From: Okeania sp. SIO2B3
GTDB lineage: Bacteria; Cyanobacteriota; Cyanobacteriia; Cyanobacteriales; Microcoleaceae
Length of the DNA stretch: 38,832 nucleotides
Assembly (NCBI RefSeq): GCF_010672525.1
Contig: NZ_JAAHGH010000075.1
Span: 1 to 38,832 of the forward strand
Direction: 5' to 3'
In this document: positions 8,090 to 17,569 of the stretch, in pieces
How the letters are laid out: each line of letters begins with the position of its first letter
Position numbering within the stretch: the first letter of the stretch is position 1
Notes under the pieces: model-generated
Told to the model about the DNA's origin: nothing
The model's database searches: none
Seen by the model: only the letters and a program-made list of their open reading frames with translations
Made by a program: the position numbers and the translations under genes

Positions 8090-9757
8090 ATGAATGGCAC
8101 TTGGCAAATTATTACACAATCAATCAGTGAGCCAATTCAGGCTAATTTAATGTTAGCCTCAAATATTTTGGCACAAACTGAAGCAAATCCCTTAAATCAA
8201 TTGTCCCAAAATATAAATCAAATCAGAATTTGGGACACAATTGGAGCAATTGCAATTCTAGCAATTGGCTGGATAGTGGCTTCGATTATTTCCGGCATAG
8301 TTGGAAAAATATTCAAAAAGACAAATATCGATAACAAAATTGCTGGTTGGGTAACAGGTAGTCCGGAACAAGCTCAGAACCTACCCGTGGAGAAATGGAT
8401 CTCCTCTTTGATTTTCTGGATCATCATGATCTTTGTTCTGATAGCTTTCTTCGATAAGCTCAACCTCACGGCAGTTTCTGAACCTCTCAATGCCTTCCTG
8501 ACCGAAATAACTAGCTTCTTACCTAATGTGGCGGCGGCCCTAATTTGGCTAGGTATTGCCTGGTTAGTGGCAACTATAGCTAAATTAGCAGTTAGCAGAG
8601 GACTGAAGACATTTGGTTTAGATGACCGTCTCAACCAGCAAGTTAGTGATGGACAAACAGAAAATCAAGTCGAAATTAGCGATACTATTGCTAATGCTAT
8701 CTATTGGTTGATTTTCTTGCTATTCTTGCCTGTAATCCTGGAAGCTTTACAACTACAGATTGCGCTACAACCTGTTCAGAACATGGTTGACCAAATCTTG
8801 CAATCTCTTCCCAGAATCCTCAAGGCTGTTATTCTAGCTGGAGTAGGTTGGTTACTTGCTACTGTAGTTAAGAAAGTTGTTACTAATCTTCTGGCTGCTA
8901 CAGGTGTAGACCAAATGGGTAGTAGGTTTGGTATGAGTCAAACCACTGGCAGTCAAAATCTTTCTTCAATTATTGGCACAGTAGTTTATGTATTGATTTT
9001 GATTCCTGTAGCGATCGCTGCTCTAAGCGCTCTGGATATTGAGGCCATTACTACTCCAGCAGTGGCGATGCTCAATGATATTCTGACGTTTATCCCGAAA
9101 ATCTTTGCTGCTGCTGTGATTTTGGTAGTTGCTTATTTTGTTGGTAGATTTGTTAACGATTTAGTTACCAGTCTTCTGACTAGCATTGGTTTCAATAACC
9201 TGTTCAATTGGCTTGGTTTGAGTTCAACCCCGCCATCTACACGACCAGCTTCTGACCCAAATGCTACTGTAATTCAGGGTGAACCTGGTACTCCTGGGGC
9301 TAAATCTACTGCACGGACTCCTTCTGAAATTGCTGGTATTGTAGCTTTTGTGGGCATTATCCTTTTTGCCACAGTTTCAGCTACCCAGATTATGGAATTG
9401 GAGGCTCTGACCTTAATTGTCAATGTTGTAATTTATATTGCAGGTCGGGTTCTTTATGGTTTAGTTGTATTGGCTATAGGTCTGTACTTGGCTAACCTTG
9501 CTTATAATTTAATCAGCAGTTCTGGTAATGCTCAAGCTCGACTTTTGGGCCAGTTAGCTCGAATTGGGATTATTGTATTAGTCTCGGCTATGGCCTTGCA
9601 ACAAATGGGAATTGCTCCGAGTATTGTGAATCTAGCTTTTGGACTTTTCATGGGAGCAATGGCAGTAGCTATTGCTTTAGCTTTTGGTTTGGGAGGAAGA
9701 GATATTGCTTCTTCTAAGATTCAAGAATGGTTAGAGCAGTTCAAAAATAAGAATTAA
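8090..9757 (+). CDS. CmpX/MscS-type membrane protein with repeated conserved TM helices
   Basis: The 555-aa integral membrane protein has about five repeats of a TM-helix unit (around residues 50-80, 143-175, 240-272, 335-367 and 441-475; typical text LIWLGIAWLVATIAKLAVSR and ILAGVGWLLATVVKKV). Each is followed by a short amphipathic stretch, as in the conserved TM helix family PF05552. It ends in ALAFGLGGRDIASSKIQEW, like the pore-lining helix of MscS, but the cytosolic beta domain of a classic MscS channel is absent. A role in membrane-tension sensing or small-solute flux is inferred from family membership only. A proline/threonine-rich insert lies at about 380-405. Confidence 0.85.
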   Translation: MNGTWQIITQSISEPIQANLMLASNILAQTEANPLNQLSQNINQIRIWDTIGAIAILAIGWIVASIISGIVGKIFKKTNIDNKIAGWVTGSPEQAQNLPVEKWISSLIFWIIMIFVLIAFFDKLNLTAVSEPLNAFLTEITSFLPNVAAALIWLGIAWLVATIAKLAVSRGLKTFGLDDRLNQQVSDGQTENQVEISDTIANAIYWLIFLLFLPVILEALQLQIALQPVQNMVDQILQSLPRILKAVILAGVGWLLATVVKKVVTNLLAATGVDQMGSRFGMSQTTGSQNLSSIIGTVVYVLILIPVAIAALSALDIEAITTPAVAMLNDILTFIPKIFAAAVILVVAYFVGRFVNDLVTSLLTSIGFNNLFNWLGLSSTPPSTRPASDPNATVIQGEPGTPGAKSTARTPSEIAGIVAFVGIILFATVSATQIMELEALTLIVNVVIYIAGRVLYGLVVLAIGLYLANLAYNLISSSGNAQARLLGQLARIGIIVLVSAMALQQMGIAPSIVNLAFGLFMGAMAVAIALAFGLGGRDIASSKIQEWLEQFKNKN

Positions 9758-9791
9758 TATTCATTAAAAGTTCTACCACAATTCTTGATTT

Positions 9792-9832
9792 GGGAGAATG
9801 GGAAGTTCAACAATTCTATAACCCGTTCTCCC
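9792..9832 (+). terminator. GC-rich hairpin behind the CmpX-like gene
   Basis: GGGAGAATGGG (9792-9802) pairs with CCCGTTCTCCC (9822-9832) with one mismatch. It sits 35 bp behind the stop codon and could end this transcript, although no T-run follows. Confidence 0.45.
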
Positions 9833-9994
9833 TAAGTTTAAAGTTGAACTATATCTACAAAGTCACAAAAATATTTAATCAATCATCCCAAAAATTCATA
9901 GACAACTGATAACCTTGTAGAATTTGTTCCGCAGACTCTTTACTTCTCCTACTTTCCCATCTGTAAGCATGACGCATTCTTATGGCAAAAGAAT

Positions 9995-10198
9995 TTATCT
10001 CCCAGGCACCACATAGATTTCAGGAGGAGTAGTTGGTTGGTAAGTTGGACGAGCATTTAGAACTCTTTCTCCACTATCAATTGCTTCTTGAAGATATGTC
10101 CGCTTTATTGCTTCGTGACATTGAGGATATAAATAAATAGTTCTAGCATATTTCAAAGCATCTGCTAATTCAGTCATTTGATTATAAGATAAGACCAT
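9995..10198 (-). CDS. Small protein of unknown function
   Basis: The 67-aa frame has a good ribosome site, GGAG eight bases before the ATG. The N-terminal two thirds are helical (ELADALKYARTIYLYPQCHEAIKRTYLQEAIDSGERVL) and the tail is proline/threonine-rich (TYQPTTPPEIYVVPG). There is no signal peptide or membrane segment. I do not recognise a family. It stands alone between the CmpX-like gene and a small lipoprotein-like frame on the same strand. Confidence 0.6.
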   Translation of the reverse strand: MVLSYNQMTELADALKYARTIYLYPQCHEAIKRTYLQEAIDSGERVLNARPTYQPTTPPEIYVVPGR

Positions 10199-10275
10199 GT
10201 CGTGAACTCCAAGGGTCTATAATAATCTTACTTTGTATGTTAGAAATACGTTGTTTTGCTGAATAAATAACTGAT

Positions 10276-10359
10276 TTACAAGTTTGCGCAATAAGCAGTG
10301 TTGCAGCCCAATATAATTGTTCCGAGTGCTAAGAAAGATGTTGCTAATAACTTTTTCAT
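10276..10359 (-). CDS. Tiny lipoprotein-like ORF (27 aa)
   Basis: A 27-codon frame starts with two lysines, then a hydrophobic stretch (LLATSFLALGTIILGC) ending in a lipobox-like ILGC, with only NTAYCANL behind it. The layout resembles entericidin-like mini-lipoproteins or a truncated signal peptide. The ribosome site is weak. It lies 77 bp upstream of the 67-aa gene on the same strand. It may be a real small lipoprotein or a relic. Confidence 0.4.
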   Translation of the reverse strand: MKKLLATSFLALGTIILGCNTAYCANL

Positions 10360-10780
10360 AGTCAAAATTACTCTAGAATAAAATGATTTTTACTTAGAAT
10401 TATTCGATTACATTATAAGCAAAAGTTATTCATTTAGTAATTAGAGAAAATACGGTGAATTTTCAGAAAATCCTATCCATATTTTGTAACAAACTGCAAA
10501 AAAAAAGTAATTTCAATAAATAATTATTATTTTCATTTGTGAAAAATCTTTATTTTTATAGATAGGTTTAATCCTTAAAACAGTAATCATACTAAATCCA
10601 GTTTAGCTAGACCACAAACAAGTCAGACAATCTATAACTATATATATATCAAGCTTTTCTTAAATAAGATATGTGGCCTATAGTAATCGGATTTCTCATG
10701 ATATAATAATATCGAGGTGCGTTTCAGTTCACTTACTCACAAGTTATTTCTTAGTCTATTACTAAAACGATCTAGTTTTT
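10360..10780. other. AT-rich intergenic stretch
   Basis: No open frame or known RNA is visible. It should contain the promoter of the plus-strand HTH gene at 10781; a TATAATAAT stretch lies at about 10701-10710, but I cannot pair it with a convincing -35 box. Confidence 0.4.
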
Positions 10781-11353
10781 ATGAGTACAGAAGTTCGTAC
10801 AACAGAAGCAGCATTTTTACTCAATATATCTACAGGTAGGCTGCGGATACTACTCCAACAAAACAGAGTTTTAGGAGCCTACAAAGTCAAAAGATTGTGG
10901 ATGATTCCTCTTAATAGTAGAGGAGTGCCAGAAATTACACCTGGTCGTCGAGGTCCTGAAGGAACTTGGAATAAGGCTGAACGTACAGGCAATACCTTTA
11001 TCCATGTTCTACGAAAAACTATTGACTATAACCGAGATAATAAAACTTCTCATCCCGCAATTGCTGTAAAAGTGGGAGAAAAAAAAAATTATTGCCACGC
11101 CCTAAAAATTAACGGACCTTGCCAAATAGTCTATCAGCCACATCAGCCTAACAGAAATCAGGCAGGCGGTGCCCGTCTGTGGATTGAAGTTGAGCCACAA
11201 CATCAAGTAGAACAAATTTATTTTTCAAGAGGAGATTATGGTCCGCCTCCGGAAGTTATCGAGCAGAGGCAAAAGTTTAAAAGAAAAAGGAAAGAAAAAG
11301 ATCAAAAATCTTCTCAGAAAAAGTGTTCGAGAAAATCAAAGAAAAAACCTTAG
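10781..11353 (+). CDS. Helix-turn-helix protein with a basic tail
   Basis: The 190-aa product begins with an excisionase/MerR-like helix-turn-helix (VRTTEAAFLLNISTGRLRILLQ, then a wing-like KVKRLWMIPL). A middle part has PAIAVKVGEKKNYCHALKINGPCQIVYQP and GGARLWIEVEP, which I read as a small beta domain. The last ~30 residues are almost all Lys/Arg/Ser, suited to nucleic-acid contact. I know the N-terminal fold but not the whole family. No phage or integrase genes lie nearby, so an excisionase role is not supported. Confidence 0.72.
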   Translation: MSTEVRTTEAAFLLNISTGRLRILLQQNRVLGAYKVKRLWMIPLNSRGVPEITPGRRGPEGTWNKAERTGNTFIHVLRKTIDYNRDNKTSHPAIAVKVGEKKNYCHALKINGPCQIVYQPHQPNRNQAGGARLWIEVEPQHQVEQIYFSRGDYGPPPEVIEQRQKFKRKRKEKDQKSSQKKCSRKSKKKP

Positions 11354-11382
11354 CCTTTAAGTAGCTAGAAAATATCTAGAAT

Positions 11383-11476
11383 AAGGCTGGCTGATTAACT
11401 ATTAAAGCACTGACAGATAAAGACTTTAGTATTTTTACGCCTTGAAAAAGTGCGAGCTTTTTGGTAAAATTACTTT
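11383..11476 (+). mobile_element. MITE-like family A, copy 3, truncated
   Basis: The left end (GGCTGGCTGATTAAC, then CACTGACAGATAAAGAC and AAAAAGTGCGAGCTTTTTGG) matches the first ~90 bp of family A, but the right end is missing. A family B element begins about 15 bp further on, which may have cut it. Confidence 0.65.
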
Positions 11477-11491
11477 ATTTTATTTATGTTT

Positions 11492-11684
11492 TACCAATTT
11501 TAAAAAAGAATGCTGTATTTAAGTGACACTTCAATTATTAAGTAATTAACACAGACTGAATATTTTTTTTGAGAATTATTAGCCAGTTATTGTTAATTAT
11601 TCTTATTTTTACCTCTCCACTACTCCCTTACTCCCCTACTCCCCCGCAATGCGAAAATGTAGCAAACATTTATCAAATTGGTAT
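11492..11684 (+). mobile_element. MITE-like family B, copy 1
   Basis: It starts TACCAATTTTAAAAAAGAAT and ends GTAGCAAACA...AAATTGGTA, inverted ends around 193 bp. The interior is AT-rich with a CTCC-rich patch. Further copies lie at 20345-20560 and 28554-28743. It encodes no protein. Confidence 0.75.
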
Positions 11685-11693
11685 TTCTTAATT

Positions 11694-12071
11694 AGGGTTT
11701 GCGCTCAAAAGTCTTTTTGTCAGGGGAGAATCGGTGAATTCACCGATTGCTGAATTCAGGAGGAATGGGAATTATAGAAGAGGTAGGAGGAAGAATCTTC
11801 CCAAGATTGTTCTTCTCCTCGAAATGCCCAAAATGCGTTGAACCTATCCCACTAATAATATTTTTGCTAAAAACCCTAAATATTTTGAGAGTTAAAAACC
11901 AAAAATTAAGCTTTTTAAACACATTTTACTTAAAGAAATAAGTTTGTTAAAAATAGTGGGATAGGTTCTTCCTTTTTGAGCGATTGGAGCTAAAAACAAG
12001 GTATTTTTTCAAGAACTAAAAATGCTAAAACCTTTATCTATAAAAGCTTTGAGATTTAATCAGCAAGCCCT
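11694..12071 (-). mobile_element. MITE-like family A, copy 4, enlarged by a nested element
   Basis: Read on the minus strand it opens AGGGCTTGCTGATTAAATC and ends GCAAACCCT. AATT flanks both sides (11690-11693 and 12072-12075). It is 378 bp, longer than its relatives, because a 129-bp element (11840-11968) sits inside. The short open frames crossing it on both strands are not genes. Confidence 0.82.
11840..11968. mobile_element. Nested 129-bp element with perfect 15-bp inverted ends
   Basis: GAACCTATCCCACTA (11840-11854) and TAGTGGGATAGGTTC (11954-11968) are exact reverse complements. The element lies inside family A copy 4, and removing it brings that copy back to roughly family length, so it arrived later. 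Confidence 0.8.
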
Positions 12072-12326
12072 AATTAGGCATCAGATTCTTTTCCTCTAAT
12101 TACTTGGTATTTTCTGGTATTAAGATGTGTCTAATTCAATTTAGGTAGGAAATTATCCTGAAGTATCTGCAAAGCCGTATATTAATTTAACAGCATCTGA
12201 TTAGCATCTGATTAAAGATGTATTTCTATTTGGTGTTTTTATTCACGACTTTAATATCTTTTTGAGGACATTCCTTGTACAGAAACTCACAATAAATTGG
12301 AATAACAAATAGAATCATAGTTCCTG

Positions 12327-12490
12327 TTAGAGCTGATTTATAAACTGAGCTGTTTGCGCAGCATTCCGCAGGAAAACTCTTATGCTATCTAGGTCTCAGG
12401 AATTTCTGGTTTGCTGGCCAATAATCGGCAAAACCTTTGCCCTGTAAGAAATTCAGCCTCTTAAATATTTACTTTATAAATCAGCTCTTA
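12327..12490. mobile_element. 164-bp element with 18-bp inverted ends
   Basis: TTAGAGCTGATTTATAAA (12327-12344) and TTTATAAATCAGCTCTTA (12473-12490) are reverse complements with one mismatch. The interior carries GCTGTTTGCGCAGCATTCCG, a motif also present near 94-113 and, in part, in the TATAGC-type elements at 33476 and 36716. No protein is encoded. Confidence 0.72.
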
Positions 12491-12608
12491 ATCAATCATC
12501 TACTATGAATTTACTGAAAATTACTAATCTTAATCTTCTGAATTGATAAATTATCTTACTACCAATCAATCAGATTTTTTGATTAATTAATCTCTATTAA
12601 CTTTGCTG

Positions 12609-14039
12609 TTATTGATTTTGACTGAAATCTTTGATTTTCAACTTATTAATTAACTCTTCCTTAATTCGACCCATAATTGAAGTTTCATCCAGAGATTCTA
12701 AAATATGACTCACTACAGCTTTTGGACCTTCTTCTCCCCAAGATGCACCATTAGCAAGATAAGTTTTGGTTACTTGTCCAATTCCATAAGATGATAAACC
12801 GGCCACTGCTGCTTGAGTCACTGCTACAGATAAATAAGGCGCTAAAGACAACCCAGCAGTAGCAGGTGCTGCTAAACCCAATAATCCTTTCACAGAACTT
12901 AATCCTAGATTTGCCAGTAATTCACTAGCTGTAATGCCACCCATACTAATAGCTATCTTTTGCAGTAAATCTATTGCTCCACTTTGGCTCATTTGAATTC
13001 CATACAACTTTGATAAAGTCAATATCATAGCTATGTCAATTACAGCTCCACTGAGAATATCTACCACAGTTATAGGATTAAGAGCGATCGCCATTGCTTT
13101 GGCCATTACAGCTTTCCAGATTACTTGATTAGCACTTTGTTCGCGAATTTCTATTTTCCGGCGTACCAATTGCTCGTTGACATTATCAGCGTAGAGCATA
13201 CTATTGAGAGCTACCAGAGATTTACCTTCTTGGTCTAAAATTTCTAATATTTTTAGCTTTAAATCTTCGATCTGGGGTTCTCCTCGTTCCATCTTGACCA
13301 CAATATTACCGTCGGGTTGTCGTAATGCCTTAGCTACAAGTGGGTAAGCTGCTGCCATGACTATTTCGTTGGGAGATAGTAGCTCACGGACTCGCTCATC
13401 TCGAATTTTATTGTATATAGCTAATCTATCTGCTTCTGGATACTGGTCTATTTTATTAAATACCAACAAAATTGGTTTACCAGCATCTCGTAATTGGGAA
13501 AGAGCTTCATATTCTACTTGGGTAATATCTCCTGCCACAATAAACAAAAGTAAGTCTGCCTGTTTTGCCACCTGTCGGGCCATCAATTCCCGAGTTTCTC
13601 CATCTACTTCATCAATACCGGGAGTATCAATAAGTTCAATTTGGGATATTCTATAAGAAACTAGAGAGGTCTCAGATGAGGATTCTGTTTCTTCTAAGTT
13701 CTCTGTCCCTAATTCCCATTGCTTGATTTCTGTAATTTTAGTAACACCGTGAATTGGACCTGTTTCAAATACTTTTTCACCTAACAAAGCATTGAGAACT
13801 GAAGATTTACCTCTTCCTACCATACCGAATACGGCAATATGTATAGAAGCTTTTTCTAGTTTTTCTAACATTGATTCTAAACCAGAAATTTCTGAGTCTA
13901 ATCCTGTTCTTTCTTCAGGAGTTAAATCTATGTTATCTACGATTTCTTTTAAAACATCTTTAGCGTTGCGAATGTTAAGTTCTGCTTGAATATCTGCAAA
14001 GCTTAGTATTGTATTGTCTAGTTCTTGATCTAGATTCAT
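12609..14039 (-). CDS. Era/dynamin-like GTPase with C-terminal DUF697-type membrane region
   Basis: The 476-aa protein holds a full GTPase core: P-loop G72-MVGRGKS-S79, a switch/G2 threonine around HGVTKIT, DTPG at 138-141 and NKID at 195-198. It is preceded by a helical N-terminus. The C-terminal half (about 305-440) has alanine/glycine-rich hydrophobic helices (VIWKAVMAKAMAIALNPITVVDIL, AGLSSYGIGQVTKTYL) of the DUF697 kind, suggesting membrane association. The family is common in cyanobacteria with no settled role; GTP-driven work on membranes or envelope is inference. There is no clear ribosome site before the ATG. It is a single-gene unit. Confidence 0.88.
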   Translation of the reverse strand: MNLDQELDNTILSFADIQAELNIRNAKDVLKEIVDNIDLTPEERTGLDSEISGLESMLEKLEKASIHIAVFGMVGRGKSSVLNALLGEKVFETGPIHGVTKITEIKQWELGTENLEETESSSETSLVSYRISQIELIDTPGIDEVDGETRELMARQVAKQADLLLFIVAGDITQVEYEALSQLRDAGKPILLVFNKIDQYPEADRLAIYNKIRDERVRELLSPNEIVMAAAYPLVAKALRQPDGNIVVKMERGEPQIEDLKLKILEILDQEGKSLVALNSMLYADNVNEQLVRRKIEIREQSANQVIWKAVMAKAMAIALNPITVVDILSGAVIDIAMILTLSKLYGIQMSQSGAIDLLQKIAISMGGITASELLANLGLSSVKGLLGLAAPATAGLSLAPYLSVAVTQAAVAGLSSYGIGQVTKTYLANGASWGEEGPKAVVSHILESLDETSIMGRIKEELINKLKIKDFSQNQ

Positions 14040-15016
14040 GTTTGGATGGTTTTCATTTAATAACTAATGCCCTATTCTAGTTTTGTAGAATAACTTCAAT
14101 AAAAATAACTTTTTCTACCTATAAATAGCCAATTAATTGGGATTGACTACTCAGATAATCTATGAATATTTATTCTGCATTTTTGTATTATAAGTCTTAT
14201 TTTCCGTCTTACGTTTTGAATTATAAATTGTTTTAGCGGTAGGATAAAAGCGATCGCTAAGGCTCAACATTTAGTAGATATCTCCAGGAAATAAATTTGC
14301 CCTTTATTTAGCATAAGTCAAGAGAAGTATAAGTTACTCACAAAATTATTTTCCGTACCGTTTACCTAGAAATATCTTCCCTGTTTCCTGTTCTCTACTA
14401 TTATGGGCAAAAAGTCGATATCTTTATTCGGAGATTTCTAGTGATTTAGTTGCTCTTCATAAAGAGTAACTTTATTTAACAAGCTATTAGCTTTTCCTTA
14501 AGTCATGCTCCACTTGCCAGCATTTAGCTAGAGCGCTAAAAACCCAAGGGTTTAAGTCCCCCACGCTTGCTTATTTGAAAAAGCCCATGGTGCGCTTTTA
14601 TGGTGGTTTTAATCCCCCATTATACACTTTGAGAAGCTGATAGCTGACCGCTATTTCAATGTTCAAGAAAAATTGAGAAACATCCTAGCTATTACTTAAT
14701 ATATATAGTTGCTTTCATTCACTATAAAATATAACTATTTCTGCAACTTATTAAACTTTCGGCATATCTATAACTTTTACTGTAATCTACATTTGTGAAA
14801 ACTGCTAGAGTCTAATTTAGTCTAAATTTATGGTAATTTATTTAGATATTACTAACATAGTAAAATACTTGCTAAAGCTCTATAAAATTTCTTTCAACAC
14901 TTCTATAATATTCGCGCTCTAGGACAATTAGAGTTTTAATAACTTTTACGATAGCTACAAAACTTCTATACTAAATTATCTAAACTATAATTAGCCTATA
15001 AAGTAAATTTTTTGCT
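14040..15016. other. Long gap with a possible IS605-type end relic
   Basis: No gene is visible. Around 14503-14640 the text AAACCCAAGGGTTTAAGTCC and the nearby GGTTTTAATCCCCCATTA resemble the structured ends of cyanobacterial IS200/IS605 elements, so a transposon remnant is possible. An AGCTGATAGCTGACCGCT motif at about 14634-14652 belongs to the repeats seen at the window ends. The rest is AT-rich spacer. Confidence 0.35.
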
Positions 15017-15196
15017 TTAATAAAATCGTTTTTGACGTCGTGCTGCTACCGCCTTTCTCTTTCGTTTTTCCTGAGAATTGTCAAAGTACCGACGTTGTTT
15101 TACATCTGCAAGGATACCTGCTCTCGAAACCTGACGCTTGAATCGCCGGAGGGCCGACTCTATACCTTCGTTTTCACCTAGTAACACTTGGGTCAT
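15017..15196 (-). CDS. rpsU: Small ribosomal subunit protein bS21
   Basis: This 59-aa frame reads [20 protein letters not shown] and continues with [19 protein letters not shown] and a basic end ([17 protein letters not shown]), the complete bS21 pattern. S21 joins the 30S subunit near the anti-Shine-Dalgarno region of 16S rRNA and aids initiation. The length is normal for the family. A purine-rich GAAGAAG lies just before the ATG. It stands alone, 420 bp downstream of the 441-aa gene on the same strand. Confidence 0.96.
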   Translation of the reverse strand: MTQVLLGENEGIESALRRFKRQVSRAGILADVKQRRYFDNSQEKRKRKAVAARRQKRFY

Positions 15197-15618
15197 TACT
15201 TCTTCTTTTCGTCTTTACTGAACCTATGCTTAGTATTAGTATTTAGCTACCCACAGCTACAAGCTAAGGGATTATCTTATTATTTATTATTTATAATACG
15301 ATCGCTAATTAAGCAACATATTTAATCTTTTAATGTTTAATATATTTTTGATTTATTTTATATATGTACATCAAGTATAAGTCCACCAGATCAATGATAT
15401 TGGAAAACTTTACTCTGAGCTTTGTTTTAACATCAGAATATTATTCCTGATATTAACCTCACTTATCCTATAATTTCGGAAGCTTTAACAGTTTTTAGTA
15501 CCCCCCCGGTTGAAATGGTTTCTATAAATCGGAAGGTGCGTGGAGGAATTGAAATCTCTTTCTAAACATTTACTGCTGACTGCTGACTACTGATTGCTGA
15601 TTGCTTATTTAAAATCTT
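15197..15618. other. Intergenic stretch with TGCTGAC-type heptamers
   Basis: It is AT-rich with no gene. Near 15570-15605 there are short repeats of the TGCTGACTGCTGACTACTG kind next to the 3' end of the 441-aa gene. The rpsU promoter should lie here, but no box is convincing. Confidence 0.4.
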
Positions 15619-16944
15619 CTAACGAATGAAAGATAAATCAACCCTACCAAAGTTAGTACTTAAGGCAACGTGCATATTTTCTAGAGCTTTCACTAACCAC
15701 ATAACTGTTTCTCTAGTATGTGATTCGTAATGGTTAAATAGTATAGAAAATCGTTTTTCTAAGTATGGTTTTACTCTATAGCAGACCAAAACGATTTTCA
15801 GTAGGAGGCCAATTGTTGTTATTGGACCCAGGTTAGCCATTAGATTGAGAAATAGAAAGTGTTGTGGTTTTTGGGTGCTTTCTACAATTAGAAATCCTAA
15901 CATTTGATTACAAGTTCTCATCAGCAAAAAGTCATTAAACTGTTTGTCATTACTGTGAGACATAGTATTTTTTAGCTGCTTATATAGTTTATCTTGAAAC
16001 TGATGCTTAATAGATTTGGAATCTACATCAAAAGATGTACTTAAGTATTCATAGAAGGTTTCTTTAAAAGAACCATAGGATTGAGGTTGTCTAACATGGG
16101 TTAGAAAACTTTTTGCATTATCTCGATAGTTATTACCATTTTCTATTTTACCTACAAATTGTTTAATTGCTGATAATACTTCCCGATCGCTCAAAAGAGT
16201 AGGATTTTGAATATTGTTGATGCCTTGCCAACTAGATGCTGTCAAGTTTGAAAGGGAAGTTCCTCTTTCAGAGGCATTGGTTACTACTCTCTGTCTAATT
16301 TTATGAGTTACATATTTGGATAAGTCTATTTCAAATTTTCTCTGTTTCTGTCGTTGAATTTTTCTGATAACTTGTTGATGTTCATAACTGCTGTCTGGGG
16401 TAACTAAACAATGTTGGTATAGGTAAGGATAGCGTGGAATTAGAGTTCTTAAAGGTTGAGCTAGAGCACTATTAGTGTTTCTACAATTTACTGTTTCTTG
16501 GTTAATTAATTCTGTTAAGCGTTTTAAGGATAGAAATTGCTCGCTTCTTGTAAATGCCTTAACCAGTTCTAATAATTTTTTACTATTACGAGAACCATAG
16601 TAGTGGCGACGCGTTTGTTGATTTTCGACTTGATCAAAAAGCTTCATTAATTCTACTAAAACATCCTTTTTATAGTTGTAAGGTTGTTTTCTGTTAATAA
16701 CTATATGACAGCAGCGATTTAAGATAAAATTAAAATCTTCTTCAATTTCTGGCAATGCTGTAATTCTGTCTAGTGCTTGAGATATTTCTCTGTCCGGATA
16801 TCCAGAACCATTAATAAATAATATTCTAAATCTTTCAATTACTTCTGTTGAAGACTCTAGGTCTATCAATTGGATAAAATGGTTATAGATATCTTGTTCA
16901 TCTTGAGATTTGTATTTGTTATATTCGTCCATAAGATTTTTCAT
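15619..16944 (-). CDS. Conserved cyanobacterial protein of unknown function
   Basis: The 441-aa protein looks soluble and mostly helical. A central stretch (about 205-230, KIQRQKQRKFEIDLSKYVTH) is strongly basic, while FILNRCCHIVINRKQPY (about 93-109) is a block I associate with cyanobacterial hypothetical proteins. A single hydrophobic run near 375-392 (LGPITTIGLLLKIVLVCY) could be a buried helix or membrane contact. I do not recognise a named domain or catalytic motif. The start is secure: GGAGG sits eight bases before the ATG, the strongest ribosome site seen in the window, suggesting real expression. It is a single-gene unit upstream of rpsU. Confidence 0.82.
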   Translation of the reverse strand: MKNLMDEYNKYKSQDEQDIYNHFIQLIDLESSTEVIERFRILFINGSGYPDREISQALDRITALPEIEEDFNFILNRCCHIVINRKQPYNYKKDVLVELMKLFDQVENQQTRRHYYGSRNSKKLLELVKAFTRSEQFLSLKRLTELINQETVNCRNTNSALAQPLRTLIPRYPYLYQHCLVTPDSSYEHQQVIRKIQRQKQRKFEIDLSKYVTHKIRQRVVTNASERGTSLSNLTASSWQGINNIQNPTLLSDREVLSAIKQFVGKIENGNNYRDNAKSFLTHVRQPQSYGSFKETFYEYLSTSFDVDSKSIKHQFQDKLYKQLKNTMSHSNDKQFNDFLLMRTCNQMLGFLIVESTQKPQHFLFLNLMANLGPITTIGLLLKIVLVCYRVKPYLEKRFSILFNHYESHTRETVMWLVKALENMHVALSTNFGRVDLSFIR

Positions 16945-17569
16945 TTTATATACCTCCTACCTACTTTAAGATTTTTATCTTCCAGGGCTAGTCAGACGAT
17001 TAATTAGCATCTATAAAGTTTGTATAAAACTTTATATTTAATTCCAAATTTTAGGTTGATATTTACTTTACTATACTAGGTATCATTTTTATATATAACT
17101 CAGTATTAAAACCCCTTAAATTATTGTATATCTAACATCGGTACTCTACAGTTGATTAATACTCATAATTTTAATTATCTTCAAAATTTACTGAATTTGT
17201 GTGAAGTTTCAGTAAAGATTTTGCTTTATTAAAAACTCTCCTTCATGGGTCAATTTTGATTATACTGATTTATCGGTAGCAGCTACTTCCAACTCTATAC
17301 AAATTTTTCGTTACTGATTGTCATCTACATAAGATAGTCTAAATTTTCTTAATCCTTGCTAGACAAAGTTTTGGTTATTTTGTCTGATATCAGCTCTAAA
17401 TTATGACAAAATTTACCAAACTTAAAAAAAATTTTTTCCCTTGAGAATTATTTATACTTTTTATTTTTTCCTGATTGTTCAGTTAGCTCCCAAAAAATAA
17501 ATTGACTTCAAAAATAATAAATACTCTAATATAATTATTACACATATTTGAGTAGGACTGCCAATAGTT
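16945..17569. other. AT-rich divergent intergenic region
   Basis: This gap separates the divergent 441-aa gene and murF and must carry both promoters. Beyond that I see no gene, RNA or repeat in it. Confidence 0.5.

Noticed and set aside
11740-11941. Overlapping 60-64-aa frames on both strands.
   Set aside because: They lie wholly inside a family A element and its nested insertion.
15495-15565. A stretch ending GGTGCGTGGAGGAATTGAAA that resembles a cyanobacterial CRISPR repeat tail.
   Set aside because: Only one occurrence was found, with no spacing pattern, no second repeat and no cas genes.
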